Assembly: GCA_000434055.1 (NCBI GenBank)
Contig: HF999643.1
Coordinates: 15,722 to 50,595 of the forward strand
DNA length: 34,874 nucleotides
Direction of reading: 5' to 3'
From: Ruminococcus sp. CAG:488
GTDB taxonomy: Bacteria; Bacillota; Clostridia; Oscillospirales; Acutalibacteraceae
Of this stretch, positions 32,727-34,874 are shown in pieces. Within the stretch, counting starts at the first letter, position 1. Every line of letters starts with the position of its first letter. The position numbers and the translations under genes were made by a program. The notes beneath the pieces are model-generated. The model ran no database searches, was not told where the DNA came from, and saw nothing but the letters and a program-made list of their open reading frames with translations.

Positions 32727-33491
32727 ATGAGAATTGTTGTCAAGGTCGGCACATCAACGCTTGCGCATCCGAGCGGTCTTATCAATATAAGACGTGTTGA
32801 GGAGCTTTGCAAGGTCATGAGCGATCTCAAAAATGCGGGACATGATATTATACTTGTTACTTCGGGCGCCATCGGCATGGGCGCAGGTAAGCTCCAGTTA
32901 AGCGAACGACCTCGTGACGTTGCCGCAAAGCAGGCCGCCGCCGCAGTCGGTCAATGTGAGCTGATGTATACCTACGACAAGCTCTTTTCGGAGTATAATC
33001 ACACCGTGGCTCAGCTTCTTATGACAGGCTCGGATTTTGAAAACGAGGAAAGACATATCAATTTTAAAAATACAATGGATAAGCTCCTTGAGTTTAAAGC
33101 GCTTCCGATTATAAACGAGAACGACACTGTTGCAACCGAGGAAATCAAAGTCGGTGACAATGATACGCTTTCGGCTATGGTTGCGGTCAACGTCAGTGCC
33201 GATTTACTCATTCTTCTTTCGGATATCGACGGACTTTTCACCGCCGATCCTCACACAGACCCGAACGCAAGGCTTATTTCTGTCGTTTCGGAAATAAATG
33301 ACGATATTCTCGCTCTCGGCGGCGATGAAGGTTCTGCTTTCGGCACGGGCGGAATGAGAACAAAACTCCATGCCGCTCAGATTTGCACGGAAAAGAATTG
33401 CGATATGATAATTGCCAACGGCGAAAAGCCCGATATTCTTTATGATATCGTTGACGGAAAAGCCGTGGGCACAAGGTTTATAAAAAGGTGA
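32727..33491 (+). CDS. proB: Glutamate 5-kinase, without PUA domain
   Basis: First step of proline synthesis: phosphorylates glutamate on the gamma-carboxyl. 254 residues; the amino-acid kinase domain is complete (VVKVGTSTLAHPSG, VTSGAIGMGAGKL, INENDTVATEEIKVGDNDTLSAMVA, LLSDIDGLFTADP, GTGGMRTKLHAAQ). The C-terminal PUA domain of longer ProB forms (about 370 residues) is absent, with the stop soon after the kinase end, so it is a natural short form. GGAGG precedes ATG 32727. Seven bases separate it from proA. Confidence 0.96.
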   Translation: MRIVVKVGTSTLAHPSGLINIRRVEELCKVMSDLKNAGHDIILVTSGAIGMGAGKLQLSERPRDVAAKQAAAAVGQCELMYTYDKLFSEYNHTVAQLLMTGSDFENEERHINFKNTMDKLLEFKALPIINENDTVATEEIKVGDNDTLSAMVAVNVSADLLILLSDIDGLFTADPHTDPNARLISVVSEINDDILALGGDEGSAFGTGGMRTKLHAAQICTEKNCDMIIANGEKPDILYDIVDGKAVGTRFIKR

Positions 33492-33498
33492 TGATATT

Positions 33499-34746
33499 AT
33501 GACAACACTTGATATTTTAAAGCAAGCGAAGGCCGCAAAGAGTGAGCTTGCAAAGCTCGGCTCAGAGGACAAGAACAACGCTTTGCTTGCCATGGCAGAC
33601 GCACTCCGGGAAAACTGTGCAGCTATTCTTGAAGAAAACAAAAAGGACGTTGAAGCGGCAAGAGGTAAGATTACCGACGTTATGATCGACAGGCTCAGCC
33701 TTGACGAAGGCCGTATAAAGGGCATGGCTGACGGAATAAGAGATGTTGTCAAGCTTCCCGATCCGGTAGGCCGTGTGCTCAGCCGTGTGGAGCTTTCAAA
33801 CGGACTTATCGTTGAAAAAACAGCCGTACCCATGGGTGTCGTTGCCATAATCTATGAGAGCAGACCGAATGTTTCATCCGATGCCGCCGCACTTGCGCTC
33901 AAGAGCGGAAACGTCTGCGTTCTCAGAGGCGGTAAAGAGGCTTTCAGAAGTGCCAACGCAATAGTTAATGCGCTCAGAAGCGGACTTAAAAAGCTCGGCT
34001 TGTGTGAAAACTTTATAAATATGGTTCAGGACACGACACGTCAAAGCTCAACGGAGCTTATGACTGCCGACGGATATATCGATCTTCTGATCCCGAGAGG
34101 CGGAGCAGGTCTTATCAAGGCTTGTGTTGAGAACGCAACTGTTCCCGTTATTCAGACGGGCACGGGTATTTGCCATATTTATGTTGACGATGATGCCGAC
34201 CTTGATATGGCGCTCAATATTATCGAAAACGCAAAGACAAGCAGACCGTCGGTTTGCAATGCAGAGGAGGTTTTGCTCGTCAACAGCAAGATTGCAGATA
34301 AATTTCTTCCGATGCTCAAAAAGAGACTGGTTGACGGCAGAAAAGAAAACCCCGTTGAGCTTCGCCTTGACGAGAGAGCGGCAAGGATTATTGACGGAAC
34401 AAAGGCCGGTGAAAAGGATTTTGACACGGAATTTCTCAATTATATTCTTGCTGTCGGCATCGTTGACAGCGTTGAGGAAGCCGTCAGGCATATAGGCGAA
34501 CATTCAACTCAGCACAGCGACGCTATAATAACTAACAATGACGCCCATGCGGCGGAATTTACCCGAGATGTTGATTCTGCGGCGGTTTATGTCAACGCAA
34601 GCACACGATTTACGGACGGCGGCTGCTTCGGCCTCGGCTGCGAAATGGGTATTTCAACTCAGAAGCTTCACGCAAGAGGACCAATGGGTCTTTGCGAGCT
34701 GACAACATATAAATATATTGTCAAGGGTAACGGACAAATAAGATAA
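33499..34746 (+). CDS. proA: Glutamate-5-semialdehyde dehydrogenase (gamma-glutamyl phosphate reductase)
   Basis: Second step: NADPH-dependent reduction of gamma-glutamyl phosphate. 415 residues, the usual length. Motifs are VPMGVVAIIYESRPNVSSDAAALALKSGN, LIPRGGAGLI, VIQTGTGICHIYVD and the catalytic Cys253 in SVCNAEEVLL, with GCFGLGCEMGISTQKLHARGPMGL near the C-terminus. It works as a complex with ProB, which limits loss of the labile phosphate. The start ATG 33499 follows AAAGGTGATGAT. Between proB and proC in one operon. Confidence 0.97.
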   Translation: MTTLDILKQAKAAKSELAKLGSEDKNNALLAMADALRENCAAILEENKKDVEAARGKITDVMIDRLSLDEGRIKGMADGIRDVVKLPDPVGRVLSRVELSNGLIVEKTAVPMGVVAIIYESRPNVSSDAAALALKSGNVCVLRGGKEAFRSANAIVNALRSGLKKLGLCENFINMVQDTTRQSSTELMTADGYIDLLIPRGGAGLIKACVENATVPVIQTGTGICHIYVDDDADLDMALNIIENAKTSRPSVCNAEEVLLVNSKIADKFLPMLKKRLVDGRKENPVELRLDERAARIIDGTKAGEKDFDTEFLNYILAVGIVDSVEEAVRHIGEHSTQHSDAIITNNDAHAAEFTRDVDSAAVYVNASTRFTDGGCFGLGCEMGISTQKLHARGPMGLCELTTYKYIVKGNGQIR

Positions 34747-34758
34747 GGAGGGAAAATT

Positions 34759-34874
34759 ATGCCTGAAATAGGATTCATAGGCTGCGGAAATATGGGCGGC
34801 GCTCTTGTTAAGGCGGCGGCAAATGCAGGCTATTCGGACAGCATTTACATCTGCGATCATTTTGCCGAGAAAAC
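34759..34874 (+). CDS. proC: Pyrroline-5-carboxylate reductase, N-terminal part (cut by window end)
   Basis: The last step of proline synthesis. 38 residues are visible: MPEIGFIGCGNMGGALVKAA, then NAGYSDSIYICDHFAEK. GFIGCGNMGGA is the NAD(P)-binding Rossmann start typical of ProC. AAGGAGGGAAAATT precedes ATG 34759, 12 bases after proA. The rest lies beyond the window. Confidence 0.9.
   Translation, partial: MPEIGFIGCGNMGGALVKAAANAGYSDSIYICDHFAEK

Noticed and set aside
33204..33848. 214-residue minus-strand open frame over proB-proA
   Set aside because: Antisense to intact proline genes; serine-rich shadow.

Overview
The window looks like chromosomal DNA from an anaerobic, spore-forming-lineage Clostridia (Ruminococcaceae/Oscillospiraceae-like gut bacterium). 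The reasons are a spoIIAA-spoIIAB-sigF operon, Gram-positive Shine-Dalgarno sites, TTGACA/TATAAT-type promoters, a T-box leader before valS, a ZTP riboswitch, an oxygen-sensitive type PurF with Fe-S cysteines, and Clostridia-typical families (GGGtGRT protein, DUF5058, DUF6472-like, BspA-like repeats). Taxonomy is inference; there is no rRNA here. No CRISPR array, insertion sequence or prophage was seen.

Layout. Positions 1-777 (+) hold the C-terminal part of a GGGtGRT-family protein. Positions 1190-14750 (-) are one long de novo purine operon, in transcription order purE, purC, purF, purM, a small formate/nitrite-type channel, purN, purO-type IMP cyclohydrolase, AICAR formyltransferase, purD, fused purL and fhs. 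It is headed by a near-ideal sigma-A promoter, a ZTP (pfl) riboswitch and an attenuator hairpin (14766-14911), and ends in a hairpin at 1005-1050. The operon forms a coherent circuit. Formate can enter through the channel, Fhs charges it onto tetrahydrofolate, PurN and AICAR formyltransferase consume the 10-formyl-THF, and ZMP/ZTP, which accumulates when formyl-folate is short, is the expected riboswitch ligand. The usual bifunctional PurH is split into an AICAR formyltransferase and a separate archaeal-type PurO cyclohydrolase.

Positions 15115-17639 hold a YgjV-like membrane protein (+) and, on the minus strand, the remains of an exopolysaccharide locus: a Wzz-like gene with an in-frame stop, the tail of a probable CpsB-type phosphatase, the head of a family 2 glycosyltransferase and the tail of an O-antigen polymerase/ligase. 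After an AT-rich gap come tRNA-Pro(GGG), a small helical protein, a TetR-type regulator with a palindrome near its promoter, and valS behind a Val T-box.

Positions 22616-34874 carry folC, the spoIIA operon, two tandem MgtC/SapB proteins (-), a 62-residue orphan, an uncharacterised operon (DUF5058 membrane protein, second membrane protein, membrane-anchored M20 peptidase, small four-cysteine protein), a secreted BspA-like repeat protein, and proB-proA-proC for proline synthesis, with proC cut by the window edge.
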